DNA of 58,750 nt from positions 1 through 58,750 of the forward strand of contig CAZEAN010000021.1 in assembly GCA_964510225.1 (NCBI GenBank), in the 5' to 3' direction. Source of the DNA: CAZEAN01 sp964510225 (GTDB lineage Bacteria; Planctomycetota; Planctomycetia; Isosphaerales; Isosphaeraceae). Positions within the stretch are counted from its first letter, which is position 1; each line of letters opens with the position of its first letter. The notes beneath the pieces are model-generated. The model saw nothing but the letters and a program-made list of their open reading frames with translations. It was not told where the DNA came from and did not search any database. Below, piece after piece: positions 15,384-23,348 of this stretch. A program made the position numbers and the translations under genes.

Positions 15384-16916
15384 TCAATCGACGATCGGCA
15401 CGCGTCCTTCTCGAACCTCTTCAGGACGATGATCATTCCACTGGGCCTCGGCCCACTGAATGAAGTGCTCGACGTTGGGACCATCGGTGTGGCCGCCGTC
15501 GTGTTGCCGCCACGCAAGCGCGCCGTCGAGCATATCAACGTTGACCTCAGGCATCGACTCGTGTTGATAGTCATCACTCCGACCGAGGTCACGGGCTCCC
15601 AACAGCCGGAAGACCGGCTGGGCAGCAATCGCGGCCATAAAACTACCTTGGTGATCAAGCCATTGCGCATCACCACGGGCGGGAATCCCATGGCTAATGA
15701 ACGTCAACCTCGGAGCACAGAGCGCAAGGGTCATGTGGGAATCGATCGGCAAGTCATCCGGGGTCCTGCCACCGAACGTTGATTCGTCAGCGCCGTACTT
15801 GAGAAAGTTCCCTGCCATCCAGTGATACTGACCGCTTGCAGTAAGATTTTCGAGGCTCTCGCCGAATTCACGGCGGAAGAGCGCAGTCCCACCAGCGCCG
15901 GCGGACGCAATGAGCCCCATCGCAAATCGCGGATCGAAGGCCATCGTCACCAAGGCCGCTTTGCCGTAGCGCGAGACACCGGCAATACCCACACGAGGCG
16001 AGTCAACTTCGGCAATAGTTTCGAGGTAATCGAGTGCACGCGAGGCTCCCCAGCCCCAAGCACGGAGCGCTCCCCATTGGTCGGGTCGCCGGGGCTGGCC
16101 ATGATTGGTCAATCCGATGATACCTCGGGTTAAGCCGGCACCAGCCGGCTCCGCATCGGGGTCCGCTCCAGGTCCGAAGCGTTGGGGACGCCAACCACCG
16201 GAATCATCTTGAACCGTCGAAGGGTTCAGCGTGGCAGAGCCCCAGCCCGCAGCGATTAACAAGTCCCTTTTGGTGGGAGGGCGCGGACCATTTCTTTGAG
16301 GTCGGAAACGAGCAAATGGCGAGGGTTCGAACGGAGTCCAGCCAAAACTCATCAAGACAGGGACCGGCCCATCGGCTTCTTTCGGAAGCGTCAGCGCCAT
16401 CGAGATTTCAACGTTGATCTCGGGACACGCAGAATTGTCAACAACCCCGACGATATGTTGCTGGATCGCTGGCTTGCCTCCCGCGTCGATTTCACGAGTT
16501 TCTCGGATCTCCCACCTGACATCGGGAACGTTCTCCGGTATCCGTCCATAGACTTCACGTTCCAGCAACTCGACAATCTCCGGTCGCCGGACCTCCCACC
16601 ATTGCGCCGGAGTCCTGACCTCTTCTCCTTCAAAGGTCACGAGGACTTCGGGTAGCTCCGGATACGGATTCGCCTTGGTCTCGTCATAGTTTGCGGCATA
16701 AGGGGAGTCCGTGGCAGCGTCCCGGCCACGACGGAGACTGGTGATCCCGAGTTGTTCGAGCATGTTCTGATGATCTTGCTGCGTCGAGAAAACGACGGGA
16801 GCGCAATCAGTTCTGTCTTGGCTCGATTCTTCTCCAACCTGAGCGGCGAGGAGAGTTGAGGCAAGTGGCGGGATCACCAAGAAAGCGAACGAGCAAAAGA
16901 GCGTCCGGTGCATCAA
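15384..16916 (-). CDS. Secreted glucuronoyl-esterase-like protein (CE15 family)
   Basis: 510 residues with an N-terminal signal peptide (HRTLFCSFAFLVIPPLASTL to about residue 25). The alpha/beta-hydrolase core carries GIAGVSRYGKAALVTMAFD, the G-x-S-R-x-G-K nucleophile signature of carbohydrate esterase family 15, with Val where fungal enzymes have Cys, as in many bacterial members. ASAGAGGTALFRREFGE is the following strand and oxyanion region. WRQHDGGHTDGPNV near the C-terminus supplies the likely catalytic His. CE15 enzymes cleave ester links between 4-O-methyl-glucuronic acid of xylan and lignin alcohols or related esters. The setting gives no partner genes, so the natural substrate is uncertain. 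Confidence 0.85.
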   Translation of the reverse strand: MMHRTLFCSFAFLVIPPLASTLLAAQVGEESSQDRTDCAPVVFSTQQDHQNMLEQLGITSLRRGRDAATDSPYAANYDETKANPYPELPEVLVTFEGEEVRTPAQWWEVRRPEIVELLEREVYGRIPENVPDVRWEIRETREIDAGGKPAIQQHIVGVVDNSACPEINVEISMALTLPKEADGPVPVLMSFGWTPFEPSPFARFRPQRNGPRPPTKRDLLIAAGWGSATLNPSTVQDDSGGWRPQRFGPGADPDAEPAGAGLTRGIIGLTNHGQPRRPDQWGALRAWGWGASRALDYLETIAEVDSPRVGIAGVSRYGKAALVTMAFDPRFAMGLIASAGAGGTALFRREFGESLENLTASGQYHWMAGNFLKYGADESTFGGRTPDDLPIDSHMTLALCAPRLTFISHGIPARGDAQWLDHQGSFMAAIAAQPVFRLLGARDLGRSDDYQHESMPEVNVDMLDGALAWRQHDGGHTDGPNVEHFIQWAEAQWNDHRPEEVREGRVPIVD

Positions 16917-17040
16917 TGTGTCTCTAATTGAGTAGAACCGATCCTGATCATCATCAAGGTGATGCGGTGAGCTTCAGCTCATGCTACTTAGCGGTGGGTA
17001 GCCCAGACTAGAGCCTCACAAGGTTCCGTTTGTTTGATCG

Positions 17041-17219
17041 GGTAGCCTGCTGTTCGTTCAGATCCTTAACGACTTATCCCTTCTGCATGAGGTCGCTGTT
17101 GACGGCCACGCTACGTTCGGGAGCCGGTCGAATCAACGCCGCAGGGCTCCATCATCGACTCGGATCCCCCCGCGTATCGCCACGATCAATGTAATCGCTA
17201 AAGTCAGGCGGATCCACAT
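17041..17219 (-). pseudogene. Decayed small membrane-protein gene, copy B
   Basis: On the minus strand an ATG at 17219 opens a 28-codon frame (MWIRLTLAITLIVAIRGGIR, stop at 17133) with a hydrophobic segment. Past the stop, other-frame sequence reads V-N-S-D-L-M-Q-K-G, an in-frame stop, then D-L-N-E-Q-Q. Both parts match copy A at 18470-18692 (L-T-L-A-I at the start; V-P-N-D-F-V-L-K-E-Q and D-L-N-H-Q-Q at the end). A shared 15-bp identity, AATCGCTAAAGTCAG on the plus strand, marks the start region. The pattern suggests a small gene lost by frameshift and stop. It covers most of the gene-free interval 16917-17248. Confidence 0.35.
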
Positions 17220-17248
17220 CTTGCGAGTACGATTCAGGCGTAACCTTA

Positions 17249-18151
17249 CTAATCCCTCTTGCCGGCTTTTGGCTCGGAGTAACTCACTTCAATCTCGGTA
17301 GCAGTGTTAGGATCGCCGTTGGGGTCCGCTACGATCCCTGGAGGCATCGCGACTTTAATGACGGTATCGTTTGAATCAACGAAAAGCTGATGATAGTTGT
17401 CATTGTCGTTGATATCGGCGATGGATTTGGGAGTTATGGGAACCAGCTCTCCATCCTTGTCAACGTAGACCGTGTAGAACTGATACAGATCCTCTTCGGA
17501 AACGTCTTCGGCAACAGGAGTGATGCCTCCTTCCCAAGCTACCTGAACAGTTTGCCCAGTACTCGAACGACGTTCAGCCAGATCGCCTGAAAGGATTTGG
17601 GCAAAGAACATCTTGGGCCCGTTACCCAATGGAATGACATTCTTCGTGGAGGTCCCCTTAAGATTCATTACATAAGAAGAGGCGGATGCTTCGGTACGCT
17701 TTTCTCGCGTCTGTAGATTCCCAACAATTCTCACTTCAACTGGTGGGTTTGTCCCGTCATCCCCAAATTCACCAACAAGCAGGACCGTGCGATTTTCGCC
17801 GTCCTCATCGGCTGGCCTCAAGGTCGCGCCTTGGGGTTTGTGCTGTGTTCCTTCGCTGTCAATAACTAAGAAGTCACTTGCATCGAGCGTGTTCTCATCA
17901 ATCTCGTCTCTGAAATTGAGCGGCATCCCATCTTTCCGGAATGCTCCTCTTACCAGAATATTTGCCCTTGGCGGCAGATCGTTATCGAGGCCGAAGAAAG
18001 CGCAGACGATTGGGGATTTGTTTGGTTCCTTAATCTTAGACAACGGGGATGTCCGGTCGGCCTGGGCCAAGCAGTTGCTGACCAGTGTTAGCATCATGAG
18101 TGTCGGAATTGCAAACAGAATCGGGCTGTGAAAGAAATGGCGATGAGCCAT
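17249..18151 (-). CDS. Secreted protein of unknown function
   Basis: 300 residues. A signal peptide is clear (HRHFFHSPILFAIPTLMMLT followed by LVSNCLAQA, cleavage near residue 30). The mature part is rich in Asp, Asn and Pro, with beta-type patterns (ILVRGAFRKDGMPLNF, RTVLLVGEFGDDGTNPP) and many acidic turns (SIADINDNDNYHQLFVDSND) that could bind calcium. No enzyme motif was found. It is flanked on both sides by two related decayed small ORFs, which suggests a duplicated neighbourhood. Function unknown. Confidence 0.7.
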   Translation of the reverse strand: MAHRHFFHSPILFAIPTLMMLTLVSNCLAQADRTSPLSKIKEPNKSPIVCAFFGLDNDLPPRANILVRGAFRKDGMPLNFRDEIDENTLDASDFLVIDSEGTQHKPQGATLRPADEDGENRTVLLVGEFGDDGTNPPVEVRIVGNLQTREKRTEASASSYVMNLKGTSTKNVIPLGNGPKMFFAQILSGDLAERRSSTGQTVQVAWEGGITPVAEDVSEEDLYQFYTVYVDKDGELVPITPKSIADINDNDNYHQLFVDSNDTVIKVAMPPGIVADPNGDPNTATEIEVSYSEPKAGKRD

Positions 18152-18801
18152 GGCATGTCCTCATCTGTCACGTACTGGACGAATGAATATGGTGAACAGT
18201 GGTCTGAGTTTACGGTCCACTCGGTCGGATCCTGAGCATAGCACTCGGTGCTCGAATCATCCACGATCCATCCTATCGGGTCAGACGCGACCTTCCGAGG
18301 TGCATGGATGAGCAGCCAACCAGGCGTCTGGTAGTAACTCCGAGAACATCGAGGTCGGGTGACGCGTCCATCGATCCGGTACATCCTTCAGGTAGGAGAA
18401 GGGACCTCACCGATTCGCTTGCAGCTTGCCACGAAACGATAGACGATCGCCGTTGTGCGATCGCCTCGGTCACTTCCAAGGAGTAGGTACTATTTCCTGC
18501 CCCTGCTGGTGGTTGAGATCGGAGACCTGTTCTTTCAGCACGAAGTCGTTGGGAACGGGGATCTTGTGTTCGAGAGTCGAATTAGCCAGCAGCTCCAGGA
18601 CGCCCGCCAATAATCCAAATTTTCCCTCGATCCACTACGATCGACACAATCGCTAAAGTCAGCATGATCATGATTCCGAATAACTTTATCATAATCCTGG
18701 AATATCAGACACGATCGTACAGAGTCAGTGCAATCGCCCTTTCCGCTCCAGTTCTGCACAGCGTGTCGGAACCCGTCTTCTCTCGAACGGAGACCGTCTC
18801 C
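18152..18801. other. Intergenic interval: remnant A and porin 5' region
   Basis: Apart from the frameshifted remnant at 18470-18692 nothing gene-like was seen on either strand. The region must contain the promoters for the secreted protein gene (minus) and the porin gene (plus). No convincing -35/-10 pair could be fixed by eye. Confidence 0.4.
18470..18692 (-). pseudogene. Frameshifted small membrane-protein gene, copy A
   Basis: On the minus strand an ATG at 18692 starts a 36-codon frame (MIKLFGIMIMLTLAIVSIVV then D-R-G-K) with one membrane helix, stopping at 18582. A second frame, one base shifted, is open at 18634-18470 and has a very protein-like sequence (FGLLAGVLELLANSTLEHKI, then PVPNDFVLKEQVSDLNHQQG), ending P-T-P-W-K. 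Joining the two near 18630 gives a plausible small membrane protein with a charged tail, interrupted by a frameshift. Copy B downstream is related. An alternative is two overlapping genuine small genes. The family is not recognised. Confidence 0.4.
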
Positions 18802-20244
18802 ATGCGATGGCCTACTGCGATCGGTGCTTTGTTGTTGATTGTCACGGCACTAGCAACGGCTCAGTCGACCCAAGCACAGATGGCACCGAGTTACGAACCG
18901 GCTTCCGAGTTCACCCAGACTGTGCCCGTTGCATTACCGAAGCTCCCGATGCCGTCAGTCCCTCCTCCGGCAGAGAGTCCCGGTTTCGCTGAGAGTGCTC
19001 CGACTTCCGAGTCAGGCCAGGCAGTGGTTGGCTACGGATCGCCGCAGGATTCGACCACCACCACTCCTAATGACCTCAGCGCTAAAGTGGACGAACTCTC
19101 GAAGAAACTGACGGTGACAACGGGGAATGAGAACTTTCAGCTCCAGGTCGGAGGGAAGGTCGTTGCAGACTTCGTTTTTGGCACGAACCGACCGATCGCG
19201 GCGGGCACCCCGTTCTTTCTTGCACCGGGGTCAGCCGTCGGATTCGAACAACAATCTTTCGAGGCCCACGCGCGGCAATCGCAACTTTATGCCAAGTTCA
19301 CTGGACCGACGGTTGGTGGGTTCCAGACCGGGGGTCTTTTCCTCGCCGCCTTCTATGACGTGAACTTGATTGCAGACCAATACGGCTTCCTGCCGCTCGA
19401 GGCTTTTGGAGAACTGAGGAACGAGAAATGGCGATTCGCGGCGGGCTTGCAGTTTGACATTTTTAACCCACTAGTTCCCACGGTCCTCCCTCTTACGTTG
19501 CTCTCCGCAACGGGTAATACAGGGAACTCGTATCGCGGACAGGCACGCGTCGTCCGTTTCTTCCGCCTCTCTGATCGTTCCCAAGTCAGGCTTCAGGGCG
19601 GGATTAGTGAACCGGTCGGAACCTTCTTCGACTCTGCGGTCGGCTTGCTGAGCGAGGATAACGGCTGGCCGAACGTAGAAGGGCGACTCGCTGTTGAACT
19701 CGGTCCACTTGGTGAGGGTCCCTTGCCCGTACGCCCCTTCGAATTCGGCGTCTCAGGGGTGGTCGGCCAGTTGCGCAACACGGAGGCCACAAGCCTAGAA
19801 ACAGCAACCCGCGTTGTCGCTGATGTTTGGGGGATCGGGGCTGACCTCCGCTGGGCAATCACTGAGCGATTCGGGATCAGGGCAGAGGGGAACCTCGGCC
19901 AGGCACTCGGGACCTACGGTGGTGCGATCCTGGCCACGGTAAACCCCGATACCTTTGCAGGAGTCCGCTCCTCGGGCGGGTTTGGTGAAGTCTACTATTA
20001 TCTCGTTCCCGAAGCGCTGCATGTGCACTTTGGCTACGGGATCGACGACCCAGTGGATCAAGATCTCGGCGGGCTTCAACTCCGTCGTAACGAGATCTTC
20101 TACACCACGTTCCTCTGGAACGTCAACGAGTCAATTCGTCTTGGCTTCCAGACAAGCTACCGGGAGTCTACCTATCCCGACTCACCGCTCCTTCCCGATA
20201 ACGATGGGGTCATATTCCACACCCAAGTTTCCTTCAGTTTCTAG
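18802..20244 (+). CDS. Outer-membrane porin-like beta-barrel protein
   Basis: The start was set at the ATG at 18802, after GGAG, opening a signal peptide (MRWPTAIGALLLIVTALATA, cleavage after Q-S-T-Q-A). A Pro-rich linker and a short coiled-coil-like stretch (NDLSAKVDELSKKLTV) precede about 380 residues of alternating beta strands with many Gly/aromatic pairs, such as FQLQVGGKVVADFVFGTNRP, QLYAKFTGPTVGGFQTGG and WRFAAGLQFDIFNP. The protein ends H-T-Q-V-S-F-S-F, and a terminal Phe is the outer-membrane assembly signal. The layout (coiled coil then barrel) is like DcaP-type porins that pass small solutes. The substrate is unknown. Confidence 0.85.
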   Translation: MRWPTAIGALLLIVTALATAQSTQAQMAPSYEPASEFTQTVPVALPKLPMPSVPPPAESPGFAESAPTSESGQAVVGYGSPQDSTTTTPNDLSAKVDELSKKLTVTTGNENFQLQVGGKVVADFVFGTNRPIAAGTPFFLAPGSAVGFEQQSFEAHARQSQLYAKFTGPTVGGFQTGGLFLAAFYDVNLIADQYGFLPLEAFGELRNEKWRFAAGLQFDIFNPLVPTVLPLTLLSATGNTGNSYRGQARVVRFFRLSDRSQVRLQGGISEPVGTFFDSAVGLLSEDNGWPNVEGRLAVELGPLGEGPLPVRPFEFGVSGVVGQLRNTEATSLETATRVVADVWGIGADLRWAITERFGIRAEGNLGQALGTYGGAILATVNPDTFAGVRSSGGFGEVYYYLVPEALHVHFGYGIDDPVDQDLGGLQLRRNEIFYTTFLWNVNESIRLGFQTSYRESTYPDSPLLPDNDGVIFHTQVSFSF

Positions 20245-20388
20245 TTTTTCCGACAAATCGTGAGTGAAGAGAGCATCCGAAGGCGATGATATAGGCGAAC
20301 CTTGGAGGCGGAGGTGGGATCGTTGTAGTACAGATCACCAACAGAAATAGATTGACGATCGATCCTATAACGAGCAACGAGATGACCG

Positions 20389-21330
20389 ATGAGTACGATC
20401 AGTCAGCTAACCGATCGCCGCTTGATCCAACCACCCAAGTGGCTGCCGACCAACACGCAGTACGAGACCATCATGGGATCGATCGCCTATGGAGTCTCGT
20501 CTGATTCGAGCGATCTCGACCTCTATGGGTTTGCAATCCCGATCAAGGAGGAAATCTTCCCCCATTTAAGAGGAGAGATCCTTGGGTTCGGAACCCACGG
20601 TCCGCGCTTTGAGCAGTACCAACAGCACCACATCCACGATGCCGATGCGCTCGGTGGGACCGGACGCACTTATGACTTAACGATTTTCGGGATCGTGAAG
20701 TTCTTCAACTTGGCGATGCAGAACAACCCGAACATCATCGATAGCCTGTTCACTCCTGTAAACTGTGTGCTCCACTGTACTCGGGTCGGCACCATGGTCC
20801 GGGAGAACCGTCGGATCTTTCTCCACAAGGGAGCCTGGCCAAAGTTCAAAGGCTATGCGTACAGTCAACTCCACAAGCTATCGATCAAGCAGCCGGTCGG
20901 CAAACGCGCTGAGTTAGTTGAGGCTCATGGCTACGATACGAAGTTCGCTTACCATGTGGTCCGGCTCCTCGGTGAGGTAGAGATGATCCTCCTTGAGGGA
21001 GATATTGACCTCCAACGCCACCACGAACAGCTCAAAGCGATCCGACGTGGTGAGTGGACTGAAGCAGAATTGAGGGCCTGGGCTGCCGCAAAAGAGGCTG
21101 ACCTCGAACACGCCTACACTCAGAGCAGACTCCGAGCCACACCCGATGAAGCAGGGATTCGACGACTCCTTCTCGACTGCCTTGAAGAGCACTACGGACG
21201 ACTTGATCACTGTGTTGTCGATCCAGATCGCGCCATCGTCGCGTTACGGTCAATCCAGGCTGAGTTGGACCGAGTCAGTGACCTGCTCTCTGGCAATCAG
21301 GCAACCGAATCGTCAGAGGGAACCGGCTGA
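20389..21330 (+). CDS. Predicted nucleotidyltransferase (DNA polymerase beta superfamily, RlaP/YcgL-like)
   Basis: 313 residues. The N-terminal third carries the nucleotidyltransferase signature G-S-x-x-Y-G-x-x-S-x-x-S-D-x-D (TIMGSIAYGVSSDSSDLDLY, about 29-48), where the paired Asp residues bind catalytic metal and the Gly-Ser motif holds NTP. A helical region follows (NNPNIIDSLFTPVNC, KGYAYSQLHKLSIKQP). This order matches the COG3541 group, sometimes coupled with RNA ligases; no ligase is seen nearby. The target and reaction are unknown. About 140 bp separate it from the porin gene, so a separate promoter is likely. Confidence 0.82.
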   Translation: MSTISQLTDRRLIQPPKWLPTNTQYETIMGSIAYGVSSDSSDLDLYGFAIPIKEEIFPHLRGEILGFGTHGPRFEQYQQHHIHDADALGGTGRTYDLTIFGIVKFFNLAMQNNPNIIDSLFTPVNCVLHCTRVGTMVRENRRIFLHKGAWPKFKGYAYSQLHKLSIKQPVGKRAELVEAHGYDTKFAYHVVRLLGEVEMILLEGDIDLQRHHEQLKAIRRGEWTEAELRAWAAAKEADLEHAYTQSRLRATPDEAGIRRLLLDCLEEHYGRLDHCVVDPDRAIVALRSIQAELDRVSDLLSGNQATESSEGTG

Positions 21331-21623
21331 TTGTGCTGACACTACTTTCCCGACTCCAGGAGAGCGTCAAGTGGACCAGGGTGACCGCTTGACGTTCGCC
21401 TCCTACCATAGTGCAAGTTGAACCCAAACCATCGATCTTCCCTCTCGTCGCTGGTGCAATGTCGATGAGAAGCACGGTCTTGATCGGGGACTCTTGGACG
21501 AAGCAAGACGAACCAACAGAGACTGGAGGCACAAGGAGAGCTTCGAATTACGGAAGAGGTTCTGGAAGTTGTTTCCAGGGACCCGAGGCCGCTCAGATGA
21601 TCTCAAGGTACCACAAGACTCCT

Positions 21624-22343
21624 TCACCTCGTGGCATTCTCCCGAAAGGAAGCGGTGGCTGTCGCAACATATCCAATCTGTTTCATAAAAGGTGTAATGA
21701 TGTCCTCAGCGTTGTAAGAGAATGTGATCACTTCATCGAAGACTTCCCGAAGCAATCGAACCTTCCGGTCGTAGTCGAATAGCCAGGAGTCGGGTTCGAG
21801 GTACCGATACGAATCTCTGTCGCTGGACGGGGTGATGCTCATCGACTGCAATTGCCGTCCGTAGGATGCCCGGTAGGACTCAATCTCCCGAAAGCAGCAG
21901 AGACAAACCACCTTCGAGCAATGTGGCACGAATAGGTCGCGGAGCCGCCGGTATTCCTCGACCGAATTCAGGAGGTAGAGTCCTTCGTTGGACCAGATAA
22001 CATCCTTACACCGCTTTTGTTCAGCGTTGAGGTAGTGGCTTGCAATGTCTGCTTCAAGCTCCCGCCCTAGGTTGGCGAAAAACTCCTGAGGCTTAGTCTG
22101 TAGGAACGACTCCTTCACGGGGGAGAATCGATGATCATCGAGCGCGTAAATGTTTAATATGAAGTGTGAGGGATCATCAATATTGACAATCTTGTCTGGG
22201 ACATAGAGACCTTCTCTTGCCAGGCTTCTTGAATTGCTCCGAAGATAATGTTGAATAGAGGTCGTGCCTGTCTTGTGCTGCCCAATATGAATGATTGTCT
22301 TCACAATTGAGTTCCACACCGGCCACTTGCAGTTTATTAACAC
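21624..22343 (-). CDS. Sulfotransferase-like protein
   Basis: About 239 residues. Near the N-terminus IIHIGQHKTGTTSIQHYL matches the phosphosulfate-binding loop (H-x-G-x-x-K-T-G-T-T) that binds the PAPS donor. Further on, VVCLCCFREIESYRASYGRQ resembles the second PAPS motif, where an R-E/D-P-x-x-x-x-x-S-x-Y pattern is usual. Acceptors of such enzymes are carbohydrates, lipids or proteins. The exact start is uncertain: the Met at 22343 leaves 14 residues before the motif, and a GTG at 22304 is also possible. The stretch is visibly more AT-rich than its neighbours, which may indicate later acquisition. Confidence 0.72.
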   Translation of the reverse strand: MLINCKWPVWNSIVKTIIHIGQHKTGTTSIQHYLRSNSRSLAREGLYVPDKIVNIDDPSHFILNIYALDDHRFSPVKESFLQTKPQEFFANLGRELEADIASHYLNAEQKRCKDVIWSNEGLYLLNSVEEYRRLRDLFVPHCSKVVCLCCFREIESYRASYGRQLQSMSITPSSDRDSYRYLEPDSWLFDYDRKVRLLREVFDEVITFSYNAEDIITPFMKQIGYVATATASFRENATR

Positions 22344-22423
22344 AGGTCAGAATAAGTACGGTCCACCTGCCAGATCTTTGGACGAGTGCAAGGTCGTCCA
22401 GTTCAATACAGTCTGTTTGGCAC

Positions 22424-22684
22424 TCACGATTCCAGTTCTTTAAGGATACCAACAAGCATCTCCGGTTCTTTACGGCTCAGGAGATGCTCGATCCTGGATT
22501 CGGGGAATTCGAGTTGCTGAAGAATCTCGACCGCTTGTTTCCAGAGGCGGTCCCGCTTCTTTCCCTCGGCAAGATAGAGTTCGGTGGCGAGGTCCGCGAG
22601 CCGCTGAGACTTGATTGCGTCAAAATTCTCGTAGTATCGCTTGATGATCTTTTGTTGATACGGAGAGTAGTTGCGATCGGCCAT
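22424..22684 (-). CDS. Small conserved helical protein, unknown
   Basis: 86 residues from the Met at 22684 (M-A-D-R-N-Y-S-P-Y-Q-Q); the frame is open 38 codons further but that part overlaps the ArfB gene. It is all-helical and charged (KIIKRYYENFDAIKSQRLAD, LWKQAVEILQQLEFPESRIE). The start follows arfB on the same strand by about 50 bp, so the two are probably co-transcribed, perhaps tying it to translation rescue. I do not recognise a named domain. Confidence 0.68.
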   Translation of the reverse strand: MADRNYSPYQQKIIKRYYENFDAIKSQRLADLATELYLAEGKKRDRLWKQAVEILQQLEFPESRIEHLLSRKEPEMLVGILKELES

Positions 22685-22736
22685 CGTTCCAAGGCTCCCT
22701 AAGTTTGGTTCGATCCGTTGTTGAGGATGAGCCAGC

Positions 22737-23156
22737 TTAATCGAGTGACGGAGGCTTGCGAAGCTTCTTTGTGTTCGAGCGTTGCTGCTTCTGCTCAACC
22801 CGTCGGACTTTCGACGCTTTGGTTGGTCTGGTCGGGATCCGAGGCTTTGGCGGCGTCACAGCATCAAGGATCAGGAGTCGGAGTTTTTCGAGGCAGTCGT
22901 CTGTGTTCCGGAGTCGATCACGAGTCCGCTGTGACGTGATCAGCAATTCACCATCGGCATTGAGCCGATTCCGGACCTCTCGGAGCAGCCGACGTCGGGT
23001 TGGTTCTGGAAGGCTCGGGCTCTCAGCGGGACGCCAACGGAGCACCGCCTTTGTGGCAACTTTGTTCACATTTTGCCCACCCGGCCCACTCGAACGCACA
23101 TAATCAAATTTAAATTCTTCAGCCGGAATTGTGATCCAGTCGTTCACATAAAGCAT
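22737..23156 (-). CDS. arfB: ArfB-type peptidyl-tRNA hydrolase (ribosome rescue)
   Basis: 139 residues. The class I release-factor domain has YVRSSGPGGQNVNKVATKAV with the catalytic G-G-Q at about 26-28, which hydrolyses peptidyl-tRNA on stalled ribosomes. It lacks codon-recognition domains, as in ArfB (YaeJ). The C-terminal tail is strongly basic (KASKVRRVEQKQQRSNTKKL), as needed to enter the empty mRNA channel. Length and architecture match the family. Confidence 0.92.
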   Translation of the reverse strand: MLYVNDWITIPAEEFKFDYVRSSGPGGQNVNKVATKAVLRWRPAESPSLPEPTRRRLLREVRNRLNADGELLITSQRTRDRLRNTDDCLEKLRLLILDAVTPPKPRIPTRPTKASKVRRVEQKQQRSNTKKLRKPPSLD

Positions 23157-23245
23157 GGCAAATCCGAAACCTCAGTCGTCTTCGTTCAAGGACTCCGACG
23201 GATCTATTGTAACCGGGAAGCCACCCGAGGTTCGCGGCAACTTCG

Positions 23246-23278
23246 AGCGCCTGAGGTAATCTGATCACCCCAGGCGCT
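23246..23278. terminator. Strong hairpin downstream of 23349 gene, terminator-like without U-tract
   Basis: AGCGCCTGAGGT, loop AATCTGATC, ACCCCAGGCGCT: a 12-bp stem with one mismatch. It lies 71-103 bp past the stop of the minus-strand surface-protein gene and before arfB. Neither side is followed by a clear T-run, so it may be a weak or factor-aided terminator, or an mRNA-stabilising hairpin. Confidence 0.45.
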
Positions 23279-23348
23279 ACCTAATTTATTCAGTCATATC
23301 AGGGTCGAATCCCAGAGATCGCCGAGCGCGATTCACTCTCCTTATTAT

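Noticed and set aside
15324..15782. Plus-strand ORF overlapping the 3' end of the CE15-like gene
   Set aside because: It runs opposite a well-supported gene and its product has no recognisable motifs.
21331..21623. Possible small genes between the nucleotidyltransferase and sulfotransferase genes
   Set aside because: Short frames here are charged and low-order, without start signals or membrane or domain patterns.
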